From Polynucleobacter antarcticus (GTDB taxonomy: Bacteria > Pseudomonadota > Gammaproteobacteria > Burkholderiales > Burkholderiaceae): a stretch of 64,000 nt of DNA. Made by a program: the position numbers and the translations under genes. The first letter of the stretch is position 1. Every line of letters begins with the position of its first letter. Shown in pieces: positions 44,735 through 53,275 of this stretch. Where the stretch lies: contig NZ_CP028941.1 of assembly GCF_013307245.1 (NCBI RefSeq), positions 1,922,001 to 1,986,000 of the forward strand, read 5' to 3'. The notes under the pieces were generated by a model. That model was given only the letters and a program-made list of their open reading frames with translations, was not told where the DNA came from and did not search any database.

Positions 44735-45967
44735 TTAAGTCAGCGTTACCTTAGCAAAGCGGCGCTTCCCTACCTGCACTACATAAGTGCCCACCTCTAC
44801 CTTGTATGTTTTGTCGTTGATCGTGACACCATCGATCTTCACACCATTTTGGTCAACATTACGATTGGCTTCAGAGGTCGACGTAGTAAGACCTGCAGCC
44901 TTCAGGAAATTTGCAATGCCCATAGGCGCGCCCTCTAAGGCCACTTCAGGAACATCATCTGGAATGCCCCCTTTAGCGCGATGATTAAAGTCTTCTAATG
45001 CTTTATCAGCAGCAGCTTCCGAATGAAAGCGTGCCACAATTTCTTGACCGAGCATGACTTTGCAATCCCGCGGATTACGGCCAGCAGCAACTTCTTGTTT
45101 CATGAGATCAATTTCAGCCATAGGGCGGAAGGAGAGTAAGGTGAAGTAGTCCCACATGAGTGCATCAGAAATACTCATGAGTTTGCCAAACATCTCACTA
45201 GCTGGCTCACTGATGCCAATGTAATTGCCCTTGGACTTACTCATCTTCTCAACGCCATCCAGGCCTACCAATAGAGGCATGGTCAAAATACATTGAGGCT
45301 CTTGACCATACTCGCGTTGCAGCTCACGGCCTACTAAAAGATTAAATTTTTGATCTGTACCACCTAGCTCAAGATCACTCTTGAGAGCAACGGAGTCATA
45401 ACCTTGCATGAGCGGATATAAAAACTCATGCACAGAGATTGGTACGCCACTGCGATAACGCTTTGTAAAATCATCACGCTCTAGCATTTGCGCAACCGTG
45501 TATTTAGCGGCCAACTGAATCATGCCGCGCGCACCTAAGGGGTCACACCACTCACTGTTGTAACGCACTTCTGTTTTAGCAGGATCTAGCACCATACTTG
45601 CTTGGCGATAGTAAGTTTGCGCATTAATAGCAATGTCCTCGGCAGTTAAGGGAGGGCGTGTGGCGTTTCTTCCGGAAGGATCTCCAATCATGCTGGTGAA
45701 ATCACCAATCAAGAAAATCACGGTATGACCCAAATCTTGGAGCTGGCGCAGCTTATTCAGAACCACGGTATGGCCCAAATGAATATCTGGTGCGGTGGGA
45801 TCTAAACCTAACTTAATCCGCAATGGAATGCCCGTGGCACTGCTTTTGGCTAGCTTTGCAAGCCAATCAGCCTCAAGCAATAGCTCATCACAGCCCCGTT
45901 TAGTGACTTCAAGGGCCTCAAACACTGCGGGTGTAAGTGGATATTTTTGTTCTGGTTTAGCCGTCAT
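44735..45967 (-). CDS. tyrS: Tyrosine--tRNA ligase
   Basis: A 410-residue class I synthetase. The HIGH-like [14 protein letters not shown] and the [12 protein letters not shown] signature are present, with an S4 RNA-binding domain at the C-terminus ([37 protein letters not shown]). The class with HLGH and an unsplit KMSKS is the TyrZ-like subtype common in this group. The frame is open 21 codons upstream to 46030, but the ATG at 45967 fits the family start. Confidence 0.97.
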   Translation of the reverse strand: MTAKPEQKYPLTPAVFEALEVTKRGCDELLLEADWLAKLAKSSATGIPLRIKLGLDPTAPDIHLGHTVVLNKLRQLQDLGHTVIFLIGDFTSMIGDPSGRNATRPPLTAEDIAINAQTYYRQASMVLDPAKTEVRYNSEWCDPLGARGMIQLAAKYTVAQMLERDDFTKRYRSGVPISVHEFLYPLMQGYDSVALKSDLELGGTDQKFNLLVGRELQREYGQEPQCILTMPLLVGLDGVEKMSKSKGNYIGISEPASEMFGKLMSISDALMWDYFTLLSFRPMAEIDLMKQEVAAGRNPRDCKVMLGQEIVARFHSEAAADKALEDFNHRAKGGIPDDVPEVALEGAPMGIANFLKAAGLTTSTSEANRNVDQNGVKIDGVTINDKTYKVEVGTYVVQVGKRRFAKVTLT

Positions 45968-46055
45968 GCGAAGTAGATTATCTGAGTCGGTTAAATTAGT
46001 ATTTAAATTGCTAAAGCATAATTGTCGCATTCCTGAGAAACAAACCCAGAACCTG

Positions 46056-47186
46056 ATGAATAAGCCCCATTCTCTCTATATTGGCCTGATGTCCGGCACC
46101 AGCTTGGATGGAATAGATGCCGTGCTGACAAAGCTGGATCCGAATGGGGGCACCACCCTATTAGGGTCGATCAGTTCGCCTTTTGCGCCTGAGCTGCGCA
46201 CAGCCCTACTAGATCTTCAAACACCCGGCCACAATGAGATTCATCTTGAAAACCAAGCGGCCAATATGCTTGCCATCGCTTACGCAGAGACAGTTCAGCA
46301 GTTGCTTACTCAGTCCAAACTCAAGCCTAGTGATATTTGCGCTATTGGGGCACATGGCCAAACGATTCGCCACCAGGCTGAACTTCCAAATCAGCTTGCC
46401 TATACCCACCAAACCCTCAATCCCGCCTTACTCGCTGAACTCACCGACATTGACGTGATTGCAGATTTTAGAAGTCGTGATCTGGCGGCAGGTGGCCATG
46501 GCGCACCTCTCGTGCCGGCCTTTCATGCGCAACTCTTTGGCTGTAACAAAAATATTGCTGTCTTGAATGTAGGTGGTATTGCCAATCTCACACTACTTCC
46601 CAATGATGGCGAAGTAAGAGGGTTTGATTGTGGCCCAGGAAATATGTTGATGGATGCTTGGATTGCAGAACAACAAGGGCATGCATTTGATGAGGATGGT
46701 AAGTGGGCATCTCAAGGGCAAGTGGATAAAGGCTTGCTAACAAGAATGTTAGCGGATCCCTTCTTTAGTAAAGCGCCACCTAAAAGTACAGGTCGCGATG
46801 ACTTTCATTTGAACTGGTTGCAGCAACAGGTTGGCTCTGACAATATTCATGCAGAAGACATTCAGGCTAGCCTCTTACATCTCACTGTGCATTGCGCATT
46901 ACAAGCACTAGAGCGCCATGCGCCACAGACGCAAACTCTGATTGTTTGTGGCGGTGGAGCGTGCAATGGTGCGCTGATGCGTGAATTGAAAGCCGAGTCA
47001 CATACCCTTTTTAACAATACCTTAGAGATTGTGACGAGTGAAGCTTTAGGCATCGACCCCCAGTTGGTGGAAGCACTTGCTTTTGCTTGGCTAGCCTGGG
47101 CCCACCAAGAAAAACGGCCAGCAAATTTGCCGGCCGTAACGGGTGCGAAGGGCCTGAGAATTCTAGGCGCTTGCTACCCTGCTTAA
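46056..47186 (+). CDS. anmK: Anhydro-N-acetylmuramic acid kinase
   Basis: A 376-residue sugar kinase. [19 protein letters not shown] at the start, [44 protein letters not shown] and [13 protein letters not shown] are the AnmK blocks. It opens 1,6-anhydro-MurNAc from wall turnover to MurNAc-6-phosphate. The frame is open far upstream through the tyrS region (45795), which is an artefact; the ATG at 46056 matches the family start. It diverges from tyrS and complements amgK/murU in wall recycling. Confidence 0.95.
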   Translation: MNKPHSLYIGLMSGTSLDGIDAVLTKLDPNGGTTLLGSISSPFAPELRTALLDLQTPGHNEIHLENQAANMLAIAYAETVQQLLTQSKLKPSDICAIGAHGQTIRHQAELPNQLAYTHQTLNPALLAELTDIDVIADFRSRDLAAGGHGAPLVPAFHAQLFGCNKNIAVLNVGGIANLTLLPNDGEVRGFDCGPGNMLMDAWIAEQQGHAFDEDGKWASQGQVDKGLLTRMLADPFFSKAPPKSTGRDDFHLNWLQQQVGSDNIHAEDIQASLLHLTVHCALQALERHAPQTQTLIVCGGGACNGALMRELKAESHTLFNNTLEIVTSEALGIDPQLVEALAFAWLAWAHQEKRPANLPAVTGAKGLRILGACYPA

Positions 47187-47216
47187 TGAAATTGAAGCTG
47201 CTTCTAAACTACTTCT

Positions 47217-47603
47217 TTATGCAGAAAAAGAAGATCCGCAACCGCAACTAGAACTAGCGTTTGGATTCTTAATCACAAACTGTGATCCGTTGATATCTTC
47301 TTTGTAATCAATCTCAGCGCCAACTAAATATTGGAAGCTCATGGAGTCTACCAACAAGGTCACACCATTCTTTTCAAAGAGGGTGTCATCTTCATTCACA
47401 GCATCATCAAAAGTAAATCCGTATTGGAAACCAGAGCAACCGCCGCCTTGCACGAATACGCGCAACTTGAGTTCGGGATTGCCTTCCTCTGCGATTAAGT
47501 CAGCGACTTTAGCAGCAGCGCTATCCGTGAACACCAATGGTGTAGGTGGCTCAGCAAAATCTTGAACGGCTGGCGTAGTTTCTTGGGTGGCTAATTGGGT
47601 CAT
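47217..47603 (-). CDS. erpA: Iron-sulfur cluster insertion protein ErpA
   Basis: A 128-residue A-type carrier. The three cluster cysteines are in [13 protein letters not shown] and SSCGCGSSF. The first about 20 residues are an extra polar tail before the A-type domain. It delivers Fe-S clusters to apoproteins, such as isoprenoid enzymes and the large oxidoreductase in this window. It lies downstream of argC by 72 bases. Confidence 0.95.
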   Translation of the reverse strand: MTQLATQETTPAVQDFAEPPTPLVFTDSAAAKVADLIAEEGNPELKLRVFVQGGGCSGFQYGFTFDDAVNEDDTLFEKNGVTLLVDSMSFQYLVGAEIDYKEDINGSQFVIKNPNASSSCGCGSSFSA

Positions 47604-47674
47604 GGTCTGCTCCTAAGTCAAAAGACGATAATTCATTTTAGGCTTTTAATACTAAGTGTGCTTGAGGGGTCTTT

Positions 47675-48733
47675 CTAAGGAGATAAAGCAATCTGAGTAA
47701 GCCCAGTGGTCTCAGGCAGCCCAAACATTAAATTCATGCACTGCACACCTTGGCCAGAGGCCCCCTTCACTAGGTTGTCCTCAACTACCAAAATGACCAA
47801 AGTATCCCCATTGCCAGGGCGGTGAATGGCTATTCGCAGACCATTACTTCCCCTTACCGAGCGCGTCTCGGGATGGCTACCAGCAGGCATGACATCAACA
47901 AATGGCTCATCCTGATAGAAGGTTTCATAGAGCTTTTGGTAATCCACGTCCATACCTGCCTCAGTCAAGCGAACATACAAGGTCGAATGAATACCCCGTA
48001 CCATCGGCGTCAAATGCGGCACAAAGGTAAGGCCAATCTGATCATGTCCTGCAATCGCCTTTAAACCTTGTACGATTTCTGGGAGATGGCGATGGCCTTT
48101 CACGCTATAGGCCTTAAAGTTATCGCTTGCTTCTGACAATAAGGTGCCGATTTCTGCCTTACGTCCTGCACCTGAGGTGCCAGACTTTGAATCAGAAATA
48201 ATATGATTTCCATCGATCAGCTGCTTACCACCAGTCGATGCTGGTGAAAGCAAGGGAGCTAAACCGAGCTGGACAGAAGTAGGGTAGCAACCTGCTAAGC
48301 CAACGATCTGCGCTTTTTTAATCGCCTCACGATTAATTTCTGGCAAACCATAAACAGCTTGAGCCAAAATTTCTGGGCAGCCATGCTCCATGCCATACCA
48401 TTTGGCAAATTCTTTGACATCTTTTAAACGGAAATCTGCTGCAAGATCTAAGACCTTTACTCCAGCGGCTAATAATTCTTTTGCTTGAGCCATAGCAACG
48501 CCATGCGGTGTTGCAAAGAACACCGCATCACATTCTGTCAGCTTGGCATCATTGGGAGTAGAAAACTTCAGATCAATATGACCCCGTAACGACGGAAATA
48601 GTTCTGCTACTGGCAAGCCCGCTTCTGTGCGCGAAGTAATAGCAACAATCTTGACGTCTGGATGCTGCGCCAAAAGACGTAACAACTCCACGCCGGTATA
48701 TCCCGTTCCACCTACGATGCCAACCTTAATCAT
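47675..48733 (-). CDS. argC: N-acetyl-gamma-glutamyl-phosphate reductase
   Basis: About 352 residues, arginine biosynthesis. The NADP-binding [21 protein letters not shown] is at the start, the catalytic Cys in [14 protein letters not shown], and [11 protein letters not shown] follows. GGAG six bases before the ATG at 48733 fixes the start; the TTG four codons earlier is not used. The rpsI terminator lies between it and the ribosomal genes, so argC has its own promoter. Confidence 0.96.
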   Translation of the reverse strand: MIKVGIVGGTGYTGVELLRLLAQHPDVKIVAITSRTEAGLPVAELFPSLRGHIDLKFSTPNDAKLTECDAVFFATPHGVAMAQAKELLAAGVKVLDLAADFRLKDVKEFAKWYGMEHGCPEILAQAVYGLPEINREAIKKAQIVGLAGCYPTSVQLGLAPLLSPASTGGKQLIDGNHIISDSKSGTSGAGRKAEIGTLLSEASDNFKAYSVKGHRHLPEIVQGLKAIAGHDQIGLTFVPHLTPMVRGIHSTLYVRLTEAGMDVDYQKLYETFYQDEPFVDVMPAGSHPETRSVRGSNGLRIAIHRPGNGDTLVILVVEDNLVKGASGQGVQCMNLMFGLPETTGLTQIALSP

Positions 48734-48787
48734 GTCATTCTCCAAAATACCGACTGATAGACTTTACTGCTAATACCCAGATTGTAG

Positions 48788-48817
48788 AAACAAAAAGGGC
48801 CGCTTGCGCGACCCTTT
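48788..48817 (-). terminator. Rho-independent terminator after rpsI
   Basis: On the minus strand AAAGGGTCGC and GCGGCCCTTT form a 10-bp stem (one G-T wobble) with a GCAA tetraloop, followed by TTG TTT. It lies 27 bases after the rpsI stop. Confidence 0.88.
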
Positions 48818-48843
48818 CATCAAATTGATGCGACTGAAAGAAA

Positions 48844-49245
48844 TTAGCGCTTACTGAACTGCTTACGACGACGCGCGCCGTGCAGACCAACCTTCTTACG
48901 CTCTACTTCACGAGCATCGCGAGTCACCAAACCTGCTTTAGACAAAGCTGGCTTCAACGCGTTGTCATAATCAATCAATGCACGAGTCACACCGTGACGC
49001 ACTGCACCCGCTTGACCAGTTTCACCGCCACCACTCACGTTCACTTTGATATCAAAGGTTGTGAGATGTGCTGTGAGGGCCAAAGGCTGACGAGCAATCA
49101 TGCGGGATGTTTCACGCGCAAAATAGGCATCGATAGGCTTACCGTTAACGATAATTTCACCTTTGCCAGATTTAATAAATACGCGTGCCACAGAACTCTT
49201 GCGACGACCCGTACCGTAATTCCAATTTCCGTAATTAATAGCCAT
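48844..49245 (-). CDS. rpsI: 30S ribosomal protein S9
   Basis: A 133-residue protein with [20 protein letters not shown] at the start and the basic [18 protein letters not shown]-terminal tail that reaches the P-site tRNA. It follows rplM by 9 bases, the universal pair. Confidence 0.98.
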   Translation of the reverse strand: MAINYGNWNYGTGRRKSSVARVFIKSGKGEIIVNGKPIDAYFARETSRMIARQPLALTAHLTTFDIKVNVSGGGETGQAGAVRHGVTRALIDYDNALKPALSKAGLVTRDAREVERKKVGLHGARRRKQFSKR

Positions 49246-49254
49246 GTGGTTTCC

Positions 49255-49683
49255 TTAAATCTCTAACGCTTTGGGCTGTTGAGCCGCATGCGGGTGACTG
49301 GCATCGCCATAGACTTTCAATTTCTTGATCATGGCATAGCCGAGTGGGCCTTTTGGCAACATACCCTTCACAGCCTTCTCTAAGGCGCGACCTGGAAAAC
49401 GATCTTGCATCTTGTCAAAGTTAGTCGAGCTAATACCACCTGGGTATCCGCTGTGACGGTAATAAATTTTGTTCAAGCCTTTTGTGCCTGTAACACGCAG
49501 CTTAGAAGAGTTGATGACAACAATGAAGTCGCCGGTATCAACGTGTGGGGTGTATTCAGGCTTGTGCTTGCCGCGTAGACGGAGTGCCACTTCACTGGCG
49601 ACACGACCGAGGACTTTGTCCGTAGCGTCAATCACGAACCATTCATGCACTACCTCATGGGATTTTGCAGAAAAAGTTTTCAT
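49255..49683 (-). CDS. rplM: 50S ribosomal protein L13
   Basis: A 142-residue protein with [48 protein letters not shown] and [18 protein letters not shown]. It heads the rplM-rpsI operon behind a long leader with a dyad (49789-49813) and a -10 box at 49828-49833. Confidence 0.98.
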   Translation of the reverse strand: MKTFSAKSHEVVHEWFVIDATDKVLGRVASEVALRLRGKHKPEYTPHVDTGDFIVVINSSKLRVTGTKGLNKIYYRHSGYPGGISSTNFDKMQDRFPGRALEKAVKGMLPKGPLGYAMIKKLKVYGDASHPHAAQQPKALEI

Positions 49684-49788
49684 GATTTCTCAAATTGTTA
49701 TAGTCAAAAATACTCCGATAAAACTACTTCTCCCTTGGCCCTGCTTATATTTGCAGGCTCGCAGATTCGGCAACTTCATCAGTACAAC

Positions 49789-49813
49789 AATTACCGCTGA
49801 CTAGTCGGTAATT
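49789..49813 (-). promoter_or_regulatory. Dyad in the rplM-rpsI leader
   Basis: AATTACCG and CGGTAATT pair perfectly around a 9-base loop that contains the palindrome ACTAGT. It lies about 105-130 bases before the rplM start, just after the predicted transcription start. L13 is known to repress its own mRNA in E. coli; this hairpin is a candidate site, by position only. Confidence 0.4.
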
Positions 49814-49827
49814 CAGTAAAGCCTTGA

Positions 49828-49833
49828 ATTATA
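49828..49833 (-). promoter_or_regulatory. -10 box of the rplM-rpsI promoter
   Basis: A perfect TATAAT on the minus strand, a few bases beyond the T tail of the small RNA terminator. No good -35 is seen; the region is occupied by the terminator hairpin and T run. The leader to rplM would be about 140 bases. Confidence 0.5.
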
Positions 49834-49837
49834 TCCT

Positions 49838-49866
49838 AAAAAAAACCCAGGAACGAGTCCTGGGTT
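49838..49866 (-). terminator. Rho-independent terminator of the small RNA
   Basis: On the minus strand AACCCAGGA and TCCTGGGTT form a 9-bp stem with a 5-base loop followed by eight T residues. No protein gene precedes it on that strand within 900 bases apart from rnpB, which is why a small RNA is proposed. Confidence 0.92.
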
Positions 49867-49939
49867 GGAATCCACTTATGTTTAAGTGGAGGAGACACTA
49901 GGAGGAGCACCCATCTCTTATATAAGACTGGTGACCAAT
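49838..49939 (-). ncRNA. Candidate small RNA with two CUCCUCC motifs
   Basis: A free-standing transcription unit of about 100 nt on the minus strand. It has its own promoter (-35 TTGCAT 49974-49969, 17-base spacer, -10 TACAAT 49951-49946) and a strong terminator (49838-49866). A second hairpin (CCACTTA/TAAGTGG, loop AACA, 49872-49889) precedes the terminator. Two copies of CUCCUCC, complementary to Shine-Dalgarno sequences, lie at 49907-49901 and 49894-49888; the first looks single-stranded. No open frame of useful length is present. It resembles anti-Shine-Dalgarno small RNAs and possibly the betaproteobacterial toxic small RNA family held in Rfam; this last link is from memory and untested. 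Confidence 0.7.
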
Positions 49940-49945
49940 GAACTT

Positions 49946-49974
49946 ATTGTATATAGAAATATGGTGCAATGCAA
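49946..49974 (-). promoter_or_regulatory. Sigma-70 promoter of the small RNA
   Basis: TTGCAT and TACAAT are separated by exactly 17 bases on the minus strand. Predicted start is near 49939. Both boxes match the consensus at 4-5 of 6 positions. Confidence 0.65.
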
Positions 49975-50084
49975 GAAAATTGACTGAAATCCATTTTTAT
50001 CCTTTTTAGACGCAAGCTCTTTGTTAAAAAAATTGATAAACTCTTGATAATATTGATTAATTTAATAAGTTAAGGGTCACTAAT

Positions 50085-50507
50085 ATGGAATGCACAGTTT
50101 CTTGGATGGGCACTGATGGCATGGCTTTTTCAGCAGAAACCGGGAGTGGTCATCGCCTCATGATGGATGGGCCACCAGATGCCGGTGGTCAAAATAGTGC
50201 TGCAAGGCCGATGGAGCTTATTCTGGCAGGAACCGGGGGTTGCTCGGCATTTGATGTGGTTGTCATCCTACAACGCGCCAAACAAGCAGTGAGCGGCTGT
50301 GACGTTAAGCTGGTGGCTGAAAGAGCTGCTGTGGAACCTAAGGTCTTTACGAAGATTAATCTGCACTTTACGGTGACTGGCAAAGATTTAGAACGCTCCA
50401 AAGTTGAGCGTGCCGTCAAACTCTCTCACGAAAAGTACTGCTCAGCCACCTCTATGTTGGTCAAAACCGCGGAAATAACCTACACCATCGATATCGCTTC
50501 AGAATAA
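50085..50507 (+). CDS. OsmC family protein (YhfA-like)
   Basis: A 140-residue OsmC-fold protein. The two redox cysteines are in LAGTGGCSAFDVVVIL and SHEKYCSATSML, as in peroxidase-type OsmC/Ohr relatives; the shorter N-terminus is closer to YhfA. It may reduce organic peroxides, but YhfA-like members are uncharacterised. It faces rnpB, with only 3 bases between its stop and the rnpB 3' end. Confidence 0.9.
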   Translation: MECTVSWMGTDGMAFSAETGSGHRLMMDGPPDAGGQNSAARPMELILAGTGGCSAFDVVVILQRAKQAVSGCDVKLVAERAAVEPKVFTKINLHFTVTGKDLERSKVERAVKLSHEKYCSATSMLVKTAEITYTIDIASE

Positions 50508-50510
50508 GTG

Positions 50511-50815
50511 CAGAGTCAATCGATAAGCCGGATTCTGTCGCCCAGATTTGCATCTAGGGGCAATCATTCCTCTAGGCCGGCAGTTACCTGACGGCTCAAG
50601 CTCCCTACCCGCAGACTCAGCGGGTCGCCTCATCGTCTGCTTACTTGGGATTGCTCCAGGTGGAGGTTACCGCGTTTCACCGTAACTAAATACGCTCGTC
50701 TCTGTGGCCCTATTCCTCACGTTGCCGTGGATGGCCGTTAGCCATCACCCTACCCTATGGAGTCCGGACTTTCCTCCCCTTCAATAAAGAAGCGGCGATT
50801 GCCCAATTGACTCTG
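50511..50815 (-). ncRNA. rnpB: RNase P RNA (class A)
   Basis: About 305 nt. The 5' region has the conserved GAGGAAAGTCCGGACTCC, the 3' region the AGAATCCGGCTTATCGA end, and the terminal CAGAGTCAAT of the 5' end pairs with ATTGACTCTG at the 3' end. Internal P-type stems (CCATAGGGTAG, GGTGAAACGCGGTAACC, CCGCTGAGTCTGCGGG) are seen. It matures tRNA 5' ends. The ends given are those of the closing helix. Confidence 0.97.
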
Positions 50816-50860
50816 CGCCTGCAGTCTAACGCAGTCACAGAAATTACGCCTGAAAATACT

Positions 50861-51928
50861 TTAAGTTAAGGACCAAGCTATCGTCCCACCCGCACGCAGT
50901 GGAACGATCGTAGCGTCACCTAAGGGGAGCTCAGTTGGAACAGATTGAGCCTGCTTGATGAGGGTAATTTTTTTACTATTGCGCGGTAAAGAATAAAAAT
51001 CCGCACCGAAGAAACTCGCAAAACCTTCTAACTTATCTAACTGATTCATACTTTCAAATGCCTCAGCATAGAGACCCAAGGCATTGAAAGCGCTATAGCA
51101 ACCCGCACATCCACATGCTGCTTCTTTAGCGCCCTTAGCATGTGGCGCACTATCCGTACCCAAGAAAAATCTAGGATTACCACTAATAGCTGCCTCTAGC
51201 AAAGCAACACGATGCTCTTCACGCTTTAGCACTGGTAAACAATAATTGTGCGGACGAATACCACCAGAAAAAATGGCATTGCGATTCATTAATAAGTGCT
51301 GTGGCGTAATCGTCGCAGCCAACAGATTTTTTCCACCGGTCTGTGCATCACGGACATAATGCGCCGCTTGCCTAGTCGTAATGTGCTCGAAAACAATCTT
51401 GAGCTCTGGAAAGTCTTTACGTAAGGGCTCTAGGATTTGATCAATAAAGATGGCTTCGCGATCAAAGATATCAATGTGCGCACTGGTGACTTCTCCATGA
51501 ATTAACAAGGGCAACCCCACCGACTGCATAGCTTCCAATACACCATAGCAGTGCTTAATATCACTCACACCTGAATCACTATTTGTAGTAGCACCAGCGG
51601 GATATAACTTAAAACCCGCTATGCCTGCTGCTTGCGCTTTTTTTGCCTCATCGGCCGAAGTGTTATCCGTGAGATACAAAGTCATGAGAGGCGTGAAGCT
51701 GCTGATGCCCAGGGCCTTGAGCGTATTTTCAATACGCGTGCGGTAGGCCAATGCTAAATCGACTGTAGTAACAGGTGGGCTTAAGTTAGGCATGATGATG
51801 GCACGCGCAAATTGACGCGCAGTATCAGCCAATACATCCTTCATGATCTCGCCATCGCGGATATGCAAATGCCAATCGTCAGGCTGCGTTATTTGTATCG
51901 ATGGAATCTGTGTTGAGTTTGAGGGCAT
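50861..51928 (-). CDS. pyrC: Dihydroorotase (class II)
   Basis: A 355-residue zinc amidohydrolase in pyrimidine synthesis. The HxH is in [10 protein letters not shown]; the carboxylated Lys in [14 protein letters not shown]; further ligands in LIHGEVT and [19 protein letters not shown] holds the catalytic Asp. It lies upstream of rnpB on the same strand and follows the glycerate kinase gene by 12 bases. Confidence 0.97.
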   Translation of the reverse strand: MPSNSTQIPSIQITQPDDWHLHIRDGEIMKDVLADTARQFARAIIMPNLSPPVTTVDLALAYRTRIENTLKALGISSFTPLMTLYLTDNTSADEAKKAQAAGIAGFKLYPAGATTNSDSGVSDIKHCYGVLEAMQSVGLPLLIHGEVTSAHIDIFDREAIFIDQILEPLRKDFPELKIVFEHITTRQAAHYVRDAQTGGKNLLAATITPQHLLMNRNAIFSGGIRPHNYCLPVLKREEHRVALLEAAISGNPRFFLGTDSAPHAKGAKEAACGCAGCYSAFNALGLYAEAFESMNQLDKLEGFASFFGADFYSLPRNSKKITLIKQAQSVPTELPLGDATIVPLRAGGTIAWSLT

Positions 51929-51940
51929 ATTTATTTAGGA

Positions 51941-53266
51941 TTAATCCAACAAGATAATGCGAAAATCATTCACATTGGTCAAGGTAGGGCCCGTGTCCAC
52001 TAAGGCGTCTAATTGGGCAAAAAATCCATAGCAATCATGTTGCTCCAGATATTGTGCAGGCAATACACTTCGCTCTTGAGCTGTACCTCTTGTCTCAGAG
52101 GTAAACCAAGCGCCTGCATTTTTCTCGCTACCATCAATACCATCGGTATCAGCCGCTAAGGCAGCCATATTATTGATATCGCCTGAAGCATGTAATAAGG
52201 AGAGTAGGAATTCACTACAACGACCGCCACGTCCTTTGATTCCAGCTGGGAGCGTTACCGTACATTCTCCCCCAGAGATCAATGCAATAGGCATCTTCAC
52301 GGGCTCTAACCCCTGGGAATATCTTCGAGCCATTACTGCTTGTTCAATACCCACAGTTTGCGCTTCACCTGTAATAGTGTCGCCCAAAATAACTGGCTCA
52401 TAACCTTTCGTGCGGACGTAATCCGCTGCCGCTTCAAGACTTTTATACGCTGTTGCGATCACATGATTAGTGACTAGAACATTTTTTAAATCACTGGCCT
52501 TGAGCGTCTCTGGAATCTCACCAGCATGGCCACGATGTAAGTGCTGCAAGACAGATGTAGGAATAGATTCTTCACCTAAGTGATACTTTTCTAGGATAGC
52601 TAAAGCATCTTGATACGTAGAGTAATCTGCCGCACAGGGGCCACTTGCAATATCCGCTGGTAAGTCGCCCGTGACATCAGAAATCAATAAGGCTTCTACA
52701 CGAGCACCGCGAGCAATCGCTAGTCTGGCTAAATTGCCACCCAGAATGGCAGACAAGTGCTTGCGGACAATATTCATTTCTTCAATCGGAGCACCGGAGC
52801 GGAGCAGCGCCTCGGTAGTTTGTCGCATGTCTTCAATAGTGATACCAGGCTGGGGGAGCGTCAGAAGGCTAGAGCCGCCGCCTGAGATTAAAGCAATCAA
52901 CACCTCCCCTTGCTTTAATTCACTGACAAGACGATAGATCTCCACAGCACCATCCATCCCAGCTTGGTCTGGCACGGGATGCCCTGCTTCGACAATCTGA
53001 ATATGCTTTGTGGGCGAGTGATGACCATAGCGAGTTAAGACAAGGCCCGAGAGTTGCGCTTGGGGCCAATGGGTATTGGCATAGGCCTCTAAAGCGCTTG
53101 CCATAGAAGCACTAGCCTTACCAGCACCAACTACAACACACCTTCCTTGAGGTTCTGACCCCACAGGAAAAATACTATGCAGATGCTCAGGAATAATTTT
53201 CTTTGGATCAGCGACAGCCACAGCAGCCGCAAATGCTTGTTTAAGAATGGTCTCTTGTTGACTCAT
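51941..53266 (-). CDS. Glycerate 2-kinase (MOFRL family)
   Basis: A 441-residue protein of the DUF4147/MOFRL glycerate kinase type. GRCVVVGAGKASASMASALE, GHPVPDQAGMDGA, ALISGGGSSLLTLP and the C-terminal MOFRL blocks LISGGECTVTLPAGIKGRGGRCSEFLLS and AADTDGIDGSEKNAGAW are clear. It phosphorylates D-glycerate to 2-phosphoglycerate, connecting glyoxylate, tartrate or glucosylglycerate-derived glycerate to glycolysis. It precedes pyrC in the same direction. Confidence 0.93.
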   Translation of the reverse strand: MSQQETILKQAFAAAVAVADPKKIIPEHLHSIFPVGSEPQGRCVVVGAGKASASMASALEAYANTHWPQAQLSGLVLTRYGHHSPTKHIQIVEAGHPVPDQAGMDGAVEIYRLVSELKQGEVLIALISGGGSSLLTLPQPGITIEDMRQTTEALLRSGAPIEEMNIVRKHLSAILGGNLARLAIARGARVEALLISDVTGDLPADIASGPCAADYSTYQDALAILEKYHLGEESIPTSVLQHLHRGHAGEIPETLKASDLKNVLVTNHVIATAYKSLEAAADYVRTKGYEPVILGDTITGEAQTVGIEQAVMARRYSQGLEPVKMPIALISGGECTVTLPAGIKGRGGRCSEFLLSLLHASGDINNMAALAADTDGIDGSEKNAGAWFTSETRGTAQERSVLPAQYLEQHDCYGFFAQLDALVDTGPTLTNVNDFRIILLD

Positions 53267-53275
53267 ACAGCTATT

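Noticed and set aside
45795..46055. Extended N-terminus of the anmK reading frame
   Set aside because: The frame is open across the tyrS start by chance; AnmK family similarity begins at [11 protein letters not shown] and an ATG is present at 46056.
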